Source: Oscheius sp. JU75 (taxonomy: Eukaryota; Nematoda; Chromadorea; Rhabditida; Rhabditidae). Taken from it: a DNA stretch of 64,000 nucleotides. The DNA lies in assembly GCA_037178855.1 (NCBI GenBank), contig JASJZC010000002.1:5840501-5904500 (forward strand), written 5' to 3'. The notes below the pieces were generated by a model, which saw only the letters and a program-made list of their open reading frames with translations, was not told the origin of the DNA and did no database searches. Below are positions 33,423-45,558 of this stretch, in pieces. The position numbers and the translations under genes are program-made. Position 1 is the stretch's first letter. The number at the start of each line of letters is the position of its first letter.

Positions 33423-35167
33423 GCTGTCTCTCTATTACAAAAATGAACGTCCCTCCCAGCCGGAGGCTCTTGAAGAACAGAAGGGAACGAGGAGTTGGTC
33501 GAGGGAAGTCAGTAAAAAAGCTATTGTTCAAGTGTGGTAGGAAACGTTTCTGCTGGATTGAGTTAATAATCACAGTCAGACATGAACGTTCCAAAACTTT
33601 AGAGCAGTGTTGCTTCGGAGTTATAAAACATTTGATTAGGTAGAACATAAACAAAAACGACGATGTTTTATAAATAAGCAAAAGAGACAGTTTCTTGGCC
33701 TGAACAATCGAAAGAGGGCCATTAGGCTAAACGCGACAACAACAAGGATGATGTCAGGTCTCGAACTGTGGGCGGGCTTCCGAAGGACCTTTCTCTCGGT
33801 AACAGTCATCCTTTATCAGGAAATGGAAGCATCTATTTCGGGAAAAAGTTCCCGCCTAAAGCAAAGGACTCCGGCAGCGCGAACAATAAAATATCACAAG
33901 CCATCTGGCGAATGGGAGATGACTCGGCGAAGACGAGAGAGGAAGGAACTATTCAGGAGAAAAATGACAAATTATGTGGAAGAAAGGGGAGGAAAGTCGG
34001 GAAGAGAGAAGGAGGATTAAGGAGAACTGTTGACGCAGGCGAGAGCGAGGGCACGGATGCCAAAACGACCGGTTGGAGAAATCTGAAAAGTTGGGAAAGA
34101 CGTTGGTGATTGATCTTTGGAGAGTCCACATTTTCAGGGAGTGGTCGGAGTAGTTACTCGAGCTAAGTTGGTTACATTACTCTTAGTTAAATTTTAGGTT
34201 ATATTCGACTTTGTAAAACGAATTTTAAATCCTGTTGGTTGTAAACTACTATTCGATTAGAAGCCATAAGTTGAAGCAGAGCGATAATATACAGTTATCT
34301 AAAATTAAATTTAATATACAAGGACATCGCTAAAATGAACACGAAGTTCTTAAACAAAAAACATTAGCAGCTATGAGCGTTAAAAAATAAGTTTAAAAAA
34401 AAAAACATCAAACAACGGTATTTGTCTGAAATTCAGGCAATACTCTAGGATTTCTAACCTAACGGTGATGTAATCTAGTGAGAATGCTAACCGACTTCTC
34501 GAAGATGCGAAAAGGGCGCTAGGCATTTAATCTTCAGGGTAAACTGTCTGGCTGTCGTGGAATGGGGGAAGTTTGAGATGAGAAATCGATGTTCGAGTAA
34601 AGATGTCTTGTTTGACTTTTCCCGGGGTGTGATTATTCACGAGAGAGAGAGAGAGCGACAAAGGGAGAGAGTATGCGAGAACGAATAGTGTGTATGTGCG
34701 ACGAGACGGTGTCTCTCTTGCGCAAGCCACTCCGGAACAGTCAGTTTGACCCAATTGAAACCTGCAATATGCTAATCTCGGAAACATCGAGCGAGCGAAA
34801 GAGGGAGGGTGACGGGAGTTCAAAAGAGTGGAAAGAGAGTGACCAGTTGACCCGCGTCAAACGATTAGCAATACCAGTAGGGACAGCCGGGGTGGACGAG
34901 AGAGATCAGCTGTCACTTTCTACCATCCTTTCCCTTCTCTCTCGCCCACAAAACATGTTAACATACTAACCTAGACATTGCTCTACGCGCCTAATTTGCA
35001 TATTCCGAAAAAAACTGTACTGTGGCAAAGGATAATGTAAGTCTGTATTCCATGTCAAGAGTTATCTATTTTAAATTGTCTGTCTGAAGACAATATTGTC
35101 AATTAGTATACACTACTTTGTGCGCACTCTAACTGTTCTATCATGATAGCTCGACTGGCGGGGAACA

Positions 35168-35290
35168 TACGGGCGGGTTGAAGTGAGAGGGAAGGGGACC
35201 AAGATAGGCTGACAGAAGAGGATAGAGCAAAGTTCAAAGGACTCAGGTTATGACTGACATTGAGCCTCTCTAAGGGCGATAGTATTAGAA
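35168..35290 (+). repeat. Dispersed repeat B, copy 1
   Basis: It shares ACGGG-GGTTGAAGTGAGAGGGAAGG, GCAAAGTTCAAAGG and ACTGACATTGAGCC..AGGGCGATA with 42645-42765, in the same order, strand and spacing. Confidence 0.75.
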
Positions 35291-35868
35291 TAGGGAGTTG
35301 GGTTCGAGGGACAGGAAGTGGGTTCAAAGAGTGGAAAAGAAGTAGGTTCGAGGGACAAAATAGGGTCAAAGAGTGGGAAGTGGGTTTAATTGATTAGCAG
35401 TAGTCTTTAGCAATCGTATTACTGGAGAAGGGACACGGTAGGTACGCCCTGAAGGAACACAACAAGTTAGGCTGTAGTAGCCTTCCTATATGAAACTTGA
35501 CAAACTGTGTGGAATTGTCGTCAAGTGTTATTCAATATAATTGTTGACAAACCGAGTCAGGACAGAGTCATAGTTCATTTTGCAAAAATTGCACTGGGTA
35601 GTTCCAGGATTGTTAGCCATTGGTAATTCTGGTTAATTCTCTACGTTGAGCATCTTTCGTTTTACTAATACTTAGGGTATAGTCGTAAGTGTTGAATGCT
35701 CAGAGTAAAAGTCTAAGATGATAGTCTGTAAGACAATCAATCTTTTGTTCGTTAGTTTCGCCAAAGGGCGGCATTCTTTTTAGTCTGCTTCCATGTTGCT
35801 TTCTTCCAGTCTAGTTCTCTAAAGCCCTCCATTCCCGACGAATCCTCTCAGGCAGTCAATCTCCAACA

Positions 35869-35905
35869 TGCTGGCTTAGCGCAGTCGGTTCAGACAGTCT
35901 TTTCG
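35869..35905 (+). repeat. tRNA-like A-box fragment
   Basis: GCTGGCTTAGCGCAGTCGGTTCAGAC matches a tRNA 5' half through the D-arm. No convincing B-box follows, so it is a fragment or decayed SINE. Confidence 0.35.
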
Positions 35906-36887
35906 AGATATCCTCGTTTGCCATAACGCCTCCCCCTTATCCCGGGGCCGTCTGTTCCCGTCTTCGAGCTTCGGTGGCTGAAGCCACAAAAGGGCGGTGG
36001 GTCGGGGACCGGGAACGGGTTTTTGTCCCCGCAGGCGGCTTGAGTAGCCAGAGGACGGGTTAGCCACCGAGAGACGACCTTCATCTGACGAGCCGAGCTC
36101 TTCAACTAATTTGTCTCTTTTGTTTCCCCAGATTGTTGCATTCCCTTTAAAATCTCGTTTTAAACCAATCACTCTGAATCAAAATCAAACTCGATGAGTC
36201 TCTCTTAGCTTATTTGAACCTGTATTTCTATCTCTGCCACTGTCCTTCAATGACTTTGGCACTTTTACTATTCCTTCCTATCACTCTCTATAACTTTACA
36301 TTGGTCTACCTCTCGATATCTCTGTCTCTCTAACTATCTGAACCTCAATACAATCGTTTCTCTATCTCTTCTGCCCAGCACTTCCTCAGACCCCAGTTCT
36401 CTCGATAATTCTCTGGCAGATCCTCTTCGCCGCTTCCTTCTAGCCCCATAAACGCCGCGCCTTTGGAGTCATTAACGCGACGTCGCCGAGAAGTCAGGAT
36501 GCGTAAGCGAGAACCGTGGGCTATCCAATTAGCCGCTGATATAGCCTGTTGCGAGACTGTAGAGGGCGAGAGAGAAAAGCGGATGCTAAGGGCATTTGGA
36601 TGGGTGAAAGCCGGGAGAAAACTGAAATGGAGACCAGTTCATCAGTCGTCCCCGGATGATATACACTGATCCCGTATGGGTCAAAGAGATGTGTTCGAAA
36701 AGAGAGACTCGTGATGAATTTGAGAAACTAGAAGCCCAAATAACTAACTTATCTCTGAAAAAATTAGAGGTTAGTGTCGAGGACTTTACCAGCTGTCCAC
36801 TTTGTTGTTCTTTTAGCTCTAAGGTCAGTTATAATTGAGCACTGGATAGATTCCGGAGCCTATTTTTTGCGCTTTGAAAATACCCAA

Positions 36888-36950
36888 CCTCAGTGGTCTG
36901 AGGGCTTCAGCGGAGCAGAGCGAGGCATGGAGTCCTAGGTGTGAGACCCT
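36888..36950 (+). repeat. tRNA-like element
   Basis: An A-box-like CCTCAGTGGTCTGAGGGCTT is followed at tRNA-like spacing by a B-box-like TAGGTGTGAGACCC. There is no proper acceptor stem. Confidence 0.35.
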
Positions 36951-38734
36951 CACAACTAACATGTCAGTTTTAATCCTTGTCAAGTTTTGGCAAGTTGATT
37001 TTGAAGAGGATCAAATAGTTAGAGAAGCAAAAACCATTGGCGCTCTGCCAGAAAGGAAAGCGACTGGTTAGCAGATTTTCCGAAAAGCTCTAAGTTTCAG
37101 AAATTTCTTACTTATTTTCAATCCACTATCATTAATCTAATTCAATTTGTTGTTATTTGCTAAGTCAAGTGGAGTTGGTAGAAGAGGGGCATCTATTGAA
37201 CAGATACGACTGAACAGTTTTCGAGAACGTTCTGTCTACTTAGATGAACTAGCGGTTTTGATTCCTGGATTGCAAACTCTTTTCCCTTCTCCCCTGTCCA
37301 AAATCATATCTCGAGACTTCGTCCGCTCTTTCCGATCCCCTTAAAGTGGCGTTTCGCTGGAAAATCCTCAGCTGGTCGTAGGTTGCGCAAGAGTGGTGAC
37401 TGTGGACGGCGTTTTGCCTCTCTCGGTCGCTCGCTCGCTGACCGGATTCTGGCTTCTTTCTTCCCCATACCAAATATGCTAATGAGACATTGCGCGTCTT
37501 CTAAAATATGAGCGCAGCCGAGAGATAGAGATAGAGTGAGAGAGAGAGAGAGAAGGCTGTCCTGTCTCGTCGTCGCAATGAAAGAAAGTGACGCGAAGCC
37601 GGAAAATCCTATTGTCACCGAAGAGTGAGAGAAAGCTGGATCTGCCGAATCTTTATCAAATCGATCCCTGACCCGATGCCATTCAATACCGAAAGTGGCC
37701 TCAAAAACGGTGACTCGCGTCGCAGCGCCCCAGGGGTCGGCCTCCTCTCTCTCAATGATTCGGCCCACTCCAAGTCACAAATCCCATCCAGAATCTATTG
37801 ATTATAACCAACGAAAGACAGAGTCCAGTTTGTGACGTCCTAGAGAAGAACTGTATGCCCGGATTAGGCTTCTTTGCAAGTTCGAGGAGATCAGGGAATC
37901 GGTGTAATGCCGTCTCGGATTCGCTTTTAAGCATCAGATTTTCTGCAGATATTCTTCTTTTCTTGACTATAGGCTACCTTATTTCCAGTTTTTAGTCAGA
38001 TCTTGGCTTGGTCTTGACAGCTTTTCTTTTTTACATTTTTCCTTTCCTTTCTGAGTTCTTTCAGTCAAGCTATAACTGTTTCTATTTTCATAGTTCTCGA
38101 GACCGTCTTCCCATATTCTTACACTTTCTTTACCTTCAGCAAGTCTTCCATTTTTAGCCTAAAAGTTGTCCAAAGTTCTTGTTCAAAGTTTGTGTTCAAT
38201 GACATTCCTGAAGCGCGCTGCATCTTATTATCACCTGAACCAGAAAAGACTAGAGTTACCCCCACTTCATTCATGTTATCACGATCTAGAAACTTTTCTT
38301 TATGGTAAGAGAGGCAACAATCAGACAGAACAATTCCTCACTCTCACGACTCAGTCAGCTATAGACCCTTCTGCTAGATAGAGAGTTCTTGACGAGACCA
38401 CTTATCTAGAAAGTGAGACCTTAGCCCGACTCATCTTTCTCTAGTGAGACGGTTTCGATTTCCACGCTTGTCTCTTTTTTCCTGAGATCCTCGCACCTGC
38501 CTTCCCCTCTGCTGCCCGATTACCCCCACCAGTCGGTGTGTTGTTTTATTCGGAAGATCCTGTCCCATTTCCTCCACACTTCTCCCTCTCCTTTTTCCTC
38601 CCTCCGTAAACATAAATCCCCGTATCTGATTAGATCTGCCATACCCGGGGCATAACATGTTCAGCCCAAACTCGATCGCTCTGTTCCTTTCTCGCTAATA
38701 ACTCCCTCTAAATGCTTACAGACGCTTGGGCCGA

Positions 38735-41700
38735 ATGGAAAAGTTCGCCTCGTTCGTCGAGCGACTAACCCATGATTTCTACTATTCCATTGGAGAGAAG
38801 ATAGCGGACTGGCCCAGGACATGCATCACCGTCTGGTTGGTTTTTGAAAGAGAGCCAGAGACAGATGCTTAGAACTGCCAGACAACGTTTTGATCTGGGC
38901 AGAGAACAGTTACCCTACCTTTTTTTTCAGTGTGCTATGGTCTCTGATAATGAGCGCGGGAGTCATCCGATTCAAAGAAGTTAATAATGTCCGTGACCAC
39001 TTCAGTGCCACGAACTCTCCCTCTCGGTACGAGTTTGCGGTGGCCAGAGAGTTCTTCCAAGAGCTCGGCAGTCCTTTTCATGTCGTAGTTGCAATGAAGG
39101 CAGCAGATGAAGGATCACTTCTCAGACCAGTGTAGGTGGACCGAGAAATACAGTTACTTCAAGTTTAGACACATTGAAAAGGCACTGGAGATCGAGGACT
39201 TTCTCCAGTACAAACTGAAAGTCAGCCATGGGAACAGAAGCTACGCCTACTCGGATTTTTGCGGGACTCAGTGCGAGACATCCGATGCCGTGAACATTTT
39301 TCTGACAGTGTTCCGTGACCAGCAGAAGAAAGGAACGAACCATGTCAAGATCACCTACCCCTCGATGGACATTTACGGTCATCGGATTTACTTGGCCAAC
39401 AATATCTTCCTCGTCGATATCAATAACAAGTGAGCAGCCACTTTCTATTTGACATCTCTGCTTCTTTGAAAATCGCCTGAAAACAAATTTCAATCATGCT
39501 GGAAAACTTTTGCCAGATGGCTCTCGGTCGGTTAGCACTCCGATAACGGATCAGAAGGTACCGAGTTTAATCCCCATGGCTGTCCAAAGCTTTTGCATTT
39601 ACACGAAACACTCGAAAACTCTTTTATGTGATCTGTTGTCCCGTTTGTTTGCCCAAACTTAAAATGTCAACGCTTCAGAAAAAGACAGAGTAATACAGTT
39701 CTTTAGGTCGAAGGTGGTAGAGGGCTCTCGTCTCCTAGCCATCAACTTCCACGCCATCTACAACAACGAGACCATGGTCGAGATCATGAAGAAGTGGGAG
39801 AAGGCCGTTTTTGAGTACTCTCAGAGCACAGCAACTGATCCCTTGATCAGAGTTTACTGTACAAGCGAAGGTCTTGTTTCTGAGGAGGTCCGCAGGACAG
39901 GTGGGGACAAAATTTGACTACTGTAACTACGCACTCAAGGAATTCTCGCAATGCCTCTGATGGGTGTTACCTTTATCGTTCTGATGTTCTTCACCGTTGT
40001 CACCTCGCACAAACAGGACCCCGTTCGTGCCAAGCCTTGGGAAGCCGCAATGGGCGTAATGTGCCCCATTCTGGCCATTGTAGCGGCCTTCGGCAATCTC
40101 TTCTGGCTCGGATTCGAGTTTTTGCCTATTGTGACCGTGGTTCCATTCCTCGTCTTGGCCATCGGAGTCGATGATGCGTACATCTTTATGCATGCGTGGA
40201 GCCTCACGGACACTAGGTAGGCGAGAGGAGAGTCGAGAGAGTAATGTTACTTTTAAAGACACACGGTGAAAATGAGATTGGCAGAAACTTGTGCAGATGC
40301 TGGACCTTCCATCTCGATCACCTCGTTGACAAACTTTTTGTCGTTCTTCATCGGCATCTTCACACCGACTCCTGCCATTTATGTGAGTCAAACGACCTTT
40401 TGGAAACCAACGAGTAAGGATGTATTTCAAGTCACTGTTCTATGTGGCAGTTTATCTTGTCAGTTAAACACATCCTGGTACCAACACATTCCTGTACCGG
40501 CAGCTTGTCTACTGTATCAGAGACCCTGTTATCCTTCCTCTCTTTCGGTGTTTGCCTTGTCCACATACTTCTGACATGATCTGGTCTCTCCAAAAGTCCA
40601 TTTCATCTTTCTTTCTTGCCTTCCATTGATAAGCGTTGAGCTCGTTTCTATAAGAGAATAACTTTTGTGAAAATGAGACTTCTTGCAGACCTTCTGTGTC
40701 TTCATATCAACGGCCGTCGCCTATGACTACGTCTACCAAATCGTCCTCTACTCTGCCATCTTGGTCGAAGGAGGCAAACGTGAGGCGGCAAGAAAGAATG
40801 CTTACCTTGTCTGTCTACCTCCCATTCCCGAGGAGAAACATCAGAAGAAGAAGGACAACTGCTGGGTGAAGAACATCAACTCAGCCATCGAATGGATCCT
40901 GGATACCTGGGTGGATTTCTGCATGAATACCTGGAGCAAGGGAATCTTGGCAGTGATTATGCTTACCTACTGGTCATTTATGATCTATGGTGTCTTACAA
41001 ATTAAAGTCGGGTTGTCGTCGGAAAAGCTCTTTCTCGACGACTCTCCCCTTCTGGATCTTGTCAGAATCCAGACCAATGTCATCTTCAAAGAAGGAGGCC
41101 AGGTACTTCCTCTAGTTTCTAATCCAACTTAGTTTTCAGGTAGCCATCTTTGTGAACAATCCGGGCAACATGAGCGAGCCAGACAAGGTCCCGGAAATTA
41201 TGAGGATCTTGAGACGATTCGAGACGGCTAACAACAGTGTCGGAGCTGCGAGTACTCACATCTGGCTGTTGCCCTACTTGCCATATGTTGGAGAGAAAGA
41301 ACATGGAAGTATCGAGTTCAAATACCGCTACCTACCGGAGTTCTTCGGTCAACAGGAGTACCGTCGCTGGAGCCACTTTGTCAATCTCGGAGATCCTCAG
41401 TGAGTTGACATGAGTACTCTGTCAGTCTAAGTGAGAGGAATTTGTCAAACTTTCTTGACTCAATCTGTCTAAACTTATATTAGCTTGTCCCTGTGTCATC
41501 CTGTCTCTGTGAAGCAGCGTTCAAACTGCACCTGTCAGCTTGTCCTGTAATGATATGTCATCCTCTGATCGTCTAGCTATGTCTTTTCCTCTCTATTTTC
41601 CATCTTCATGTCGGCCTGTCCTCGTCATATCTGTCACTTTCCAAATGCCGTGGCCATCCTGTACCAAACTATCTCTTTTACCTTTACCTGCCACTATGTC

Positions 41701-43203
41701 AGTTCAACCGTTTCATAATTTCTTATTCGATCTCTTGATTGGAACTTTACTCCAAGCACTAGACTTGACTGTGTTTTGATCCTTATTTTCCAGAGACTGC
41801 TACGCCGAGAGACCCAAATGTCTGCAAAAGTTTGTCTTCTCCACCGGATTCCATGACGCTGTCAGTTGGACAGAGAGGCTTGATCTTCTTGAAAGGTTTA
41901 ATTTCTTTTCCTACGTCAACATTCTCATTTTTAGCTGGAGAGAAATAGCTTCCGAATACTCTCATCTCAATCTGACTGTCTATGAGGACTTCTCAATGTA
42001 CTCGGACCAGCTCCTAACCATTGTGCCAGTCACGGAACAGACTGTCTTCTTTGCTCTTATCTGTATGATAATGGTCTTGGTCTTCTTCACACCTTCTCCT
42101 GTCACTATCATCACTTCTACTGGCGCTATTCTATCAATCAACGTCGGAGTCTTCGGAAGTCTCGTCTACCTCAACATCGACCTAGATCCCATTTCCATGA
42201 CCACTCTTCTCATGGCCATCGGTTTCTCGGTCGACTTTGTAGCCCATATCACTTGGCATTACTACAAGGGAGACCATGGCACACAGAGAGAAAGAATTCG
42301 ACATGCATTGGCCTCGATCGCCTGGCCAATGATTCAAGCTGGTTTATCGACGATGATCTCGATCATTGTCTTGGCAGCAGTCCACGCCTACATGGTCCAG
42401 GTCTTTGTCAAGGTAAGTCAAATGGTTTTTGCTGGTTCTGTTAGTCTTTGTCCCCTGACTAGACTAGACGATAAGCAGAGACAATATACGGAAAAGTAGC
42501 AGAAATGAGCGACGAAACTGGGAGAAGCTATAAAAAAAATTAGATCCGCGCCAAAAAAATGAAATTGCGCGCAAAATATTTGAATGAAGCGTGTTGCCTG
42601 CCGAAGTATTCATTTAAAATTGTCCTCGCGTCTGAAGCTTTTATGCGTACGGGTTGAGGTGAAAGGGAAGGACCAGTACAGGTTGAAAAAGAAATAGAAA
42701 CCGGGCAAAGTTCAAAGGTATCAGAGATTATTACTGTCATTGAGCCCCTAGGGGCGATAACATTACTTGTTACCAGAAAAGTTTCTTGAAAAAAAAACCT
42801 TCCTACTGCAATTAGAAAAAGTTTATTTTACAGTAATTTTTTTGCCAAAAGAAGATCTATGTTGACAGAATTTGGCGGAAGATTTACAAAAGCATGATAA
42901 AAAGAGATACTGATTGAGAGCGACAGGAACAGAAAGAAGATGTCAGACGGACAGAATGACAGTAACAGGAGCAAGTTGACAGAACAAGCTTACTTGACCG
43001 GCTGTAGAAGAATACAGGCTCTTGTCTTTCAGGTTGTGGTGCTGGTCATCTCTCTCGGAATGGCCCATGGTCTTCTCGTCCTACCCATCGTCTTCTCAGC
43101 CCTCCCTTTCAAGAAACCGTCGTCAATCGGTCCAGTACCGGAAAAAGCCCCAGCCCCGATGGCACTCGAGGACAAGAAACCGACGACACGAAGCCACGCG
43201 TAG
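38735..43203 (+). CDS. Patched-related (PTR) sterol-sensing-domain transporter
   Basis: Eleven phased exons (38735-38835, 38931-39131, 39169-39429, 39707-39900, 39940-40216, 40277-40382, 40689-41102, 41140-41399, 41794-41895, 41935-42412, 43033-43203) give 854 residues, normal for nematode PTRs. The order is RND-like: TM1, a large ectodomain with CGTQC, a sterol-sensing domain ([14 protein letters not shown].., [41 protein letters not shown]), TM7, a second ectodomain ([11 protein letters not shown]) and the final five helices ([38 protein letters not shown]). GVDDAY is the GxxxDD-type motif of the RND superfamily. PTRs, greatly expanded in nematodes, function in moulting, cuticle and membrane traffic. 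The last intron contains repeat B, and the intron after exon 3 contains a tRNA-like element. It is convergent with the BTB gene. Confidence 0.93.
39511..39592 (+). repeat. tRNA-like element in PTR intron
   Basis: An A-box-like ATGGCTCTCGGTCGGTTAGCA and a B-box-like CCGAGTTTAATCCCC lie at tRNA spacing. Acceptor arms (GCCAGAT/ATGGCTG) pair only partly. A GTTTGTTTGCCC run follows 60 nt later, as in the 0.9-kb element. Confidence 0.5.
42645..42765 (+). repeat. Dispersed repeat B, copy 2 (PTR last intron)
   Basis: It contains ACGGGTTGAGGTGAAAGGGAAGG, GCAAAGTTCAAAGG and ACTGTCATTGAGCCCCTAGGGGCGATA, aligning with 35168-35290. Confidence 0.75.
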
Positions 43204-43459
43204 TCCCTCCATCAGGACCAGTGTTTGAACATTACGGGTATTCGAACTGTGTGCTATATGTTGTGTTAATAGAATTCTTTTTATTATATTCGGGCAGTGA
43301 GATCACCGGGGAAGATTATTCAAGTTGGCTGCTGGTCGCATGAGGCTCGAGTCCGCGGAGCAGTGGGTTCGACAGTTGGGACACATCCAGCTGACCGAAT
43401 GACACGAAGAGTATGTCTTACATCTGAAGTTTGACCATTTTGAATTTTGAGACGGAAGT

Positions 43460-44118
43460 CTACTGTTTGCACTGATGCTGCTGCAAGCCCGGATTATCCA
43501 TGAGTTCCGTAAGGCGATCGAGCATCGCTCCTTTAGCACGCGTTGAAAGACAATTATCTGGAAATTTCGTCTTTCTCTTAACTGAAAAGGCCTACAAGTG
43601 GATTGCTGGGTCATTTGAAGAAGATGTTCCGGTCTCTGTACCATGTTCAGACAGGCTGACAGCATTTCGTGTAGGAAGCACCTGTCCAGGAGGGAGAGAC
43701 GGACAAAGACAGATAGCTGGGTGTGGGGATTGAGCAGGATTGAGGCACACTTTCGAAGGAGAGCCGGACTCTCCATCTTACAGGCAGCCATCAGAATCGG
43801 GCCTATGTTCTGCTCTGGAAGAAAATTGGTTTGAGCCAGAGAGAGTTCAAATGAACCATTGATACGTAATTGAGGGGGATGAATAGCCATCAGGAACGCC
43901 TTCAGCTCTTCTGGACTACAAGGAGCGAAGAGCTCTTCCATGGCTGATGTCGAGCAATATACTCTGTCCTATAGAACTATTGGAAAAGACGATATGGCCC
44001 TTACTTGAAAGACATTACTCCAAGCCGCCACATAGTACGGATTCACGTGGTATGCACGACCTGTCTTGGCTCGGATAACCGCGAACTGAATGTCTGTTGG
44101 GCGCTGGAAGTGCTCCAT
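43460..44118 (-). CDS. BTB-domain protein, nematode BATH/BTB type
   Basis: Three exons (44118-44005, 43968-43596, 43557-43460) join in phase to give 194 residues. The protein is essentially one BTB/POZ domain: AKTGRAYHVNPYYVAAWSNVFQ (the family's V-x-G-x-x-x-HV..L-x-x-x-S-x-x-F region), CSPEELKAFLMAIHPPQ (equivalent to the E-F-x-x-L-x-x-I-YP strand), LLRKCASILLN and LLDRCFLHEMLSACLN. BTB proteins of this sort often serve as CUL3 substrate adaptors, and BATH forms add a MATH domain; no MATH is present here. The domain is divergent, so CUL3 binding is only a family-level guess. It ends 257 bp from the convergent PTR gene. AATAAA (minus) lies near 43284-43279. Confidence 0.72.
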
Positions 44119-44836
44119 GTCCAGAGGAGGTTCTGGCAGCTCCTAAACACTCGTTTTTGCTTTGAACTAGAACCAGCTGGCTTCGCCGTCTGCCGATAGC
44201 TTTACTGGTCATCTAATTCTCCCCTGCATTTTCCGTCTTACTGTCTCTCTGTTTTATTGTTTCTACCCCTGAGCAACAGAACTTATCGTTCTTTTTCTAA
44301 GTTATTGTCCAACTCAGAAAGTATTAGTTGGCAATATTTTACAACAACAACATTTTACAGATTTTTGCTTTGCTTTTGTTTCGTGGTCACTGACAAACAA
44401 ACATACAAACAAACAAATAGACAAACAAAGAAACAGAGTCAACCACAGACACCATTTCGCTTTAATAATTTGAGAAATCCGGTAAGTCACCAGCCAGAAA
44501 TCACAAGTTGTCAGTGAGACAGCTTATGATGCCCAAATTTGTCACTCTTCTTCCAACTTTTTCATGTAAACTTATTCAACTGCTTGGTTTTTTGTCGTCG
44601 TCCACTGTAAACTCGCTATCTCCCACCTTGTCTTCCACAGTAACTACTTCCCCTGTGAGCAAATATCAATCTTCTACGCATCAGGTAAGATGTTTGTCCT
44701 CTTCTTTCGAGGTTTCACAAATAGTAGGCTACTTCTACAAAAGCTACGTTTTGTTTTCTATACATTCCCCCAGCGTACTACCCATTCTTGACATCAAACG
44801 ACAAATCCCAAAGTGGTCATTAGTCCGTCATGCAAA
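44119..44836. other. Spacer between BTB genes, contains a repeat
   Basis: No exon is supported. Most of the right half is the family-E repeat at 44365-44475 and CT-rich sequence. Confidence 0.5.
44365..44475 (-). repeat. Family E dispersed repeat (AAACAAAC-rich)
   Basis: On plus it reads TTTCGTGGTCACTGACAAACAAAC, several ACAAACAAA units, then CAGAGTCAACCACAGACACC and TTTCGCTTTAATAA. Equivalent blocks occur at 58738-58845, 59430-59480, 61905-61980 and, inverted, 62245-62315. Confidence 0.65.
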
Positions 44837-45558
44837 TCATATGTCTCTCACCTCCGGCGGCGGAGATCCATGAAGCCTCTCAAGAAGCAGGACTTTGACT
44901 CTGTCACTGAGCGCATAATACCTCGTTCCCGAGAGATCCATCTGAAATATAGAGACGTGAGAGAGACCCAATATCCTCGTTTCCGCGAGAGGAGAAGCTA
45001 TCAACTGACCTTGCTATTTGGGCGCATCTCACGTAGCATGAGAATCAGGAGTCTGTTCAGTTTGTACCTGTCCGCGATCCAGACCTTCTCAAGAAAAGGC
45101 AGATTGTGGGTGATGAGGAAGCATTCACAGCGATGTAAGAGTCCCTCCATCTGGAAAGGCATCCTAACTTTGAACGACTGTCAGCCTACCTGGTAGTCAT
45201 AGGCCAGAGGAAGCAGAACATGAACGGACTGATCATCAATAGCCTTGTAGGTCGGATGGATACATTCCAGCATCTCCAAAACATGCTCATATTGGACATT
45301 GGCCAGAATCAGTTCTCGATCCGGACATTCCACACACCAGGCTCTAAAAGCGGTAGCTGAAATTGGAGACTTCGAAATACTCTACCTGAGGATGGGAGAC
45401 CAGACACTGATGTAGTGCTCGTCGACGTAAAGCCGCTTGTTCTCAACGAGAAGCGGCCTTGTTCGCTGACCATCCGGTCGTGCAAAGTCGATGGAGACCT
45501 CAATGGTGGAGGGCGCTTGGCCCTCCACCGGGCTCCGGGACCGGTCAACACCCAGCAA
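44837..45558 (-). CDS. BTB-domain protein, probable BATH type; N-terminal exons unresolved
   Basis: Four exons join in phase: 45558-45386, 45343-45190, 45150-45010 and 44941-44837. They encode a linker (GQAPSTIEVSIDFARPDGQ), like the strand that ends a MATH domain, and then a BTB domain: VENKRLYVDEHYISVWSPIL, ANVQYEHVLEMLECIHPTYKAI, MEGLLHRCECFLI, VWIADRYKLNRLLILMLREM and DRVKVLLLERL. The C-terminus is GSPPPEVRDI-stop. The first exon begins at an acceptor, so upstream exons exist between 45.6 and 46.7 kb. Candidates there (such as the frame around 45.75-45.82 kb with SNLWTVKKASTVQV) resemble MATH strands, but I could not link them. It is similar in domain but clearly diverged in sequence from the BTB gene 0.7 kb away. 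Family role: CUL3 adaptor (inference). Confidence 0.72.

Larger units (their letters stand above)
33423..38734. other. Intergenic region with repeats and microsatellites
   Basis: No gene is supported. Plus frames at 33748-34109 are long but have no domain or splice support. GA-rich microsatellites occur near 34640 and 37530. A dispersed repeat (35168-35290) and two tRNA-like elements (35869, 36888) are annotated separately. The PTR promoter should lie at the right end. Confidence 0.5.

Noticed and set aside
39511-39592. Functional tRNA gene in the PTR intron
   Set aside because: A- and B-box-like blocks are present, but the acceptor arms pair only partly, so it is annotated as a tRNA-like repeat.
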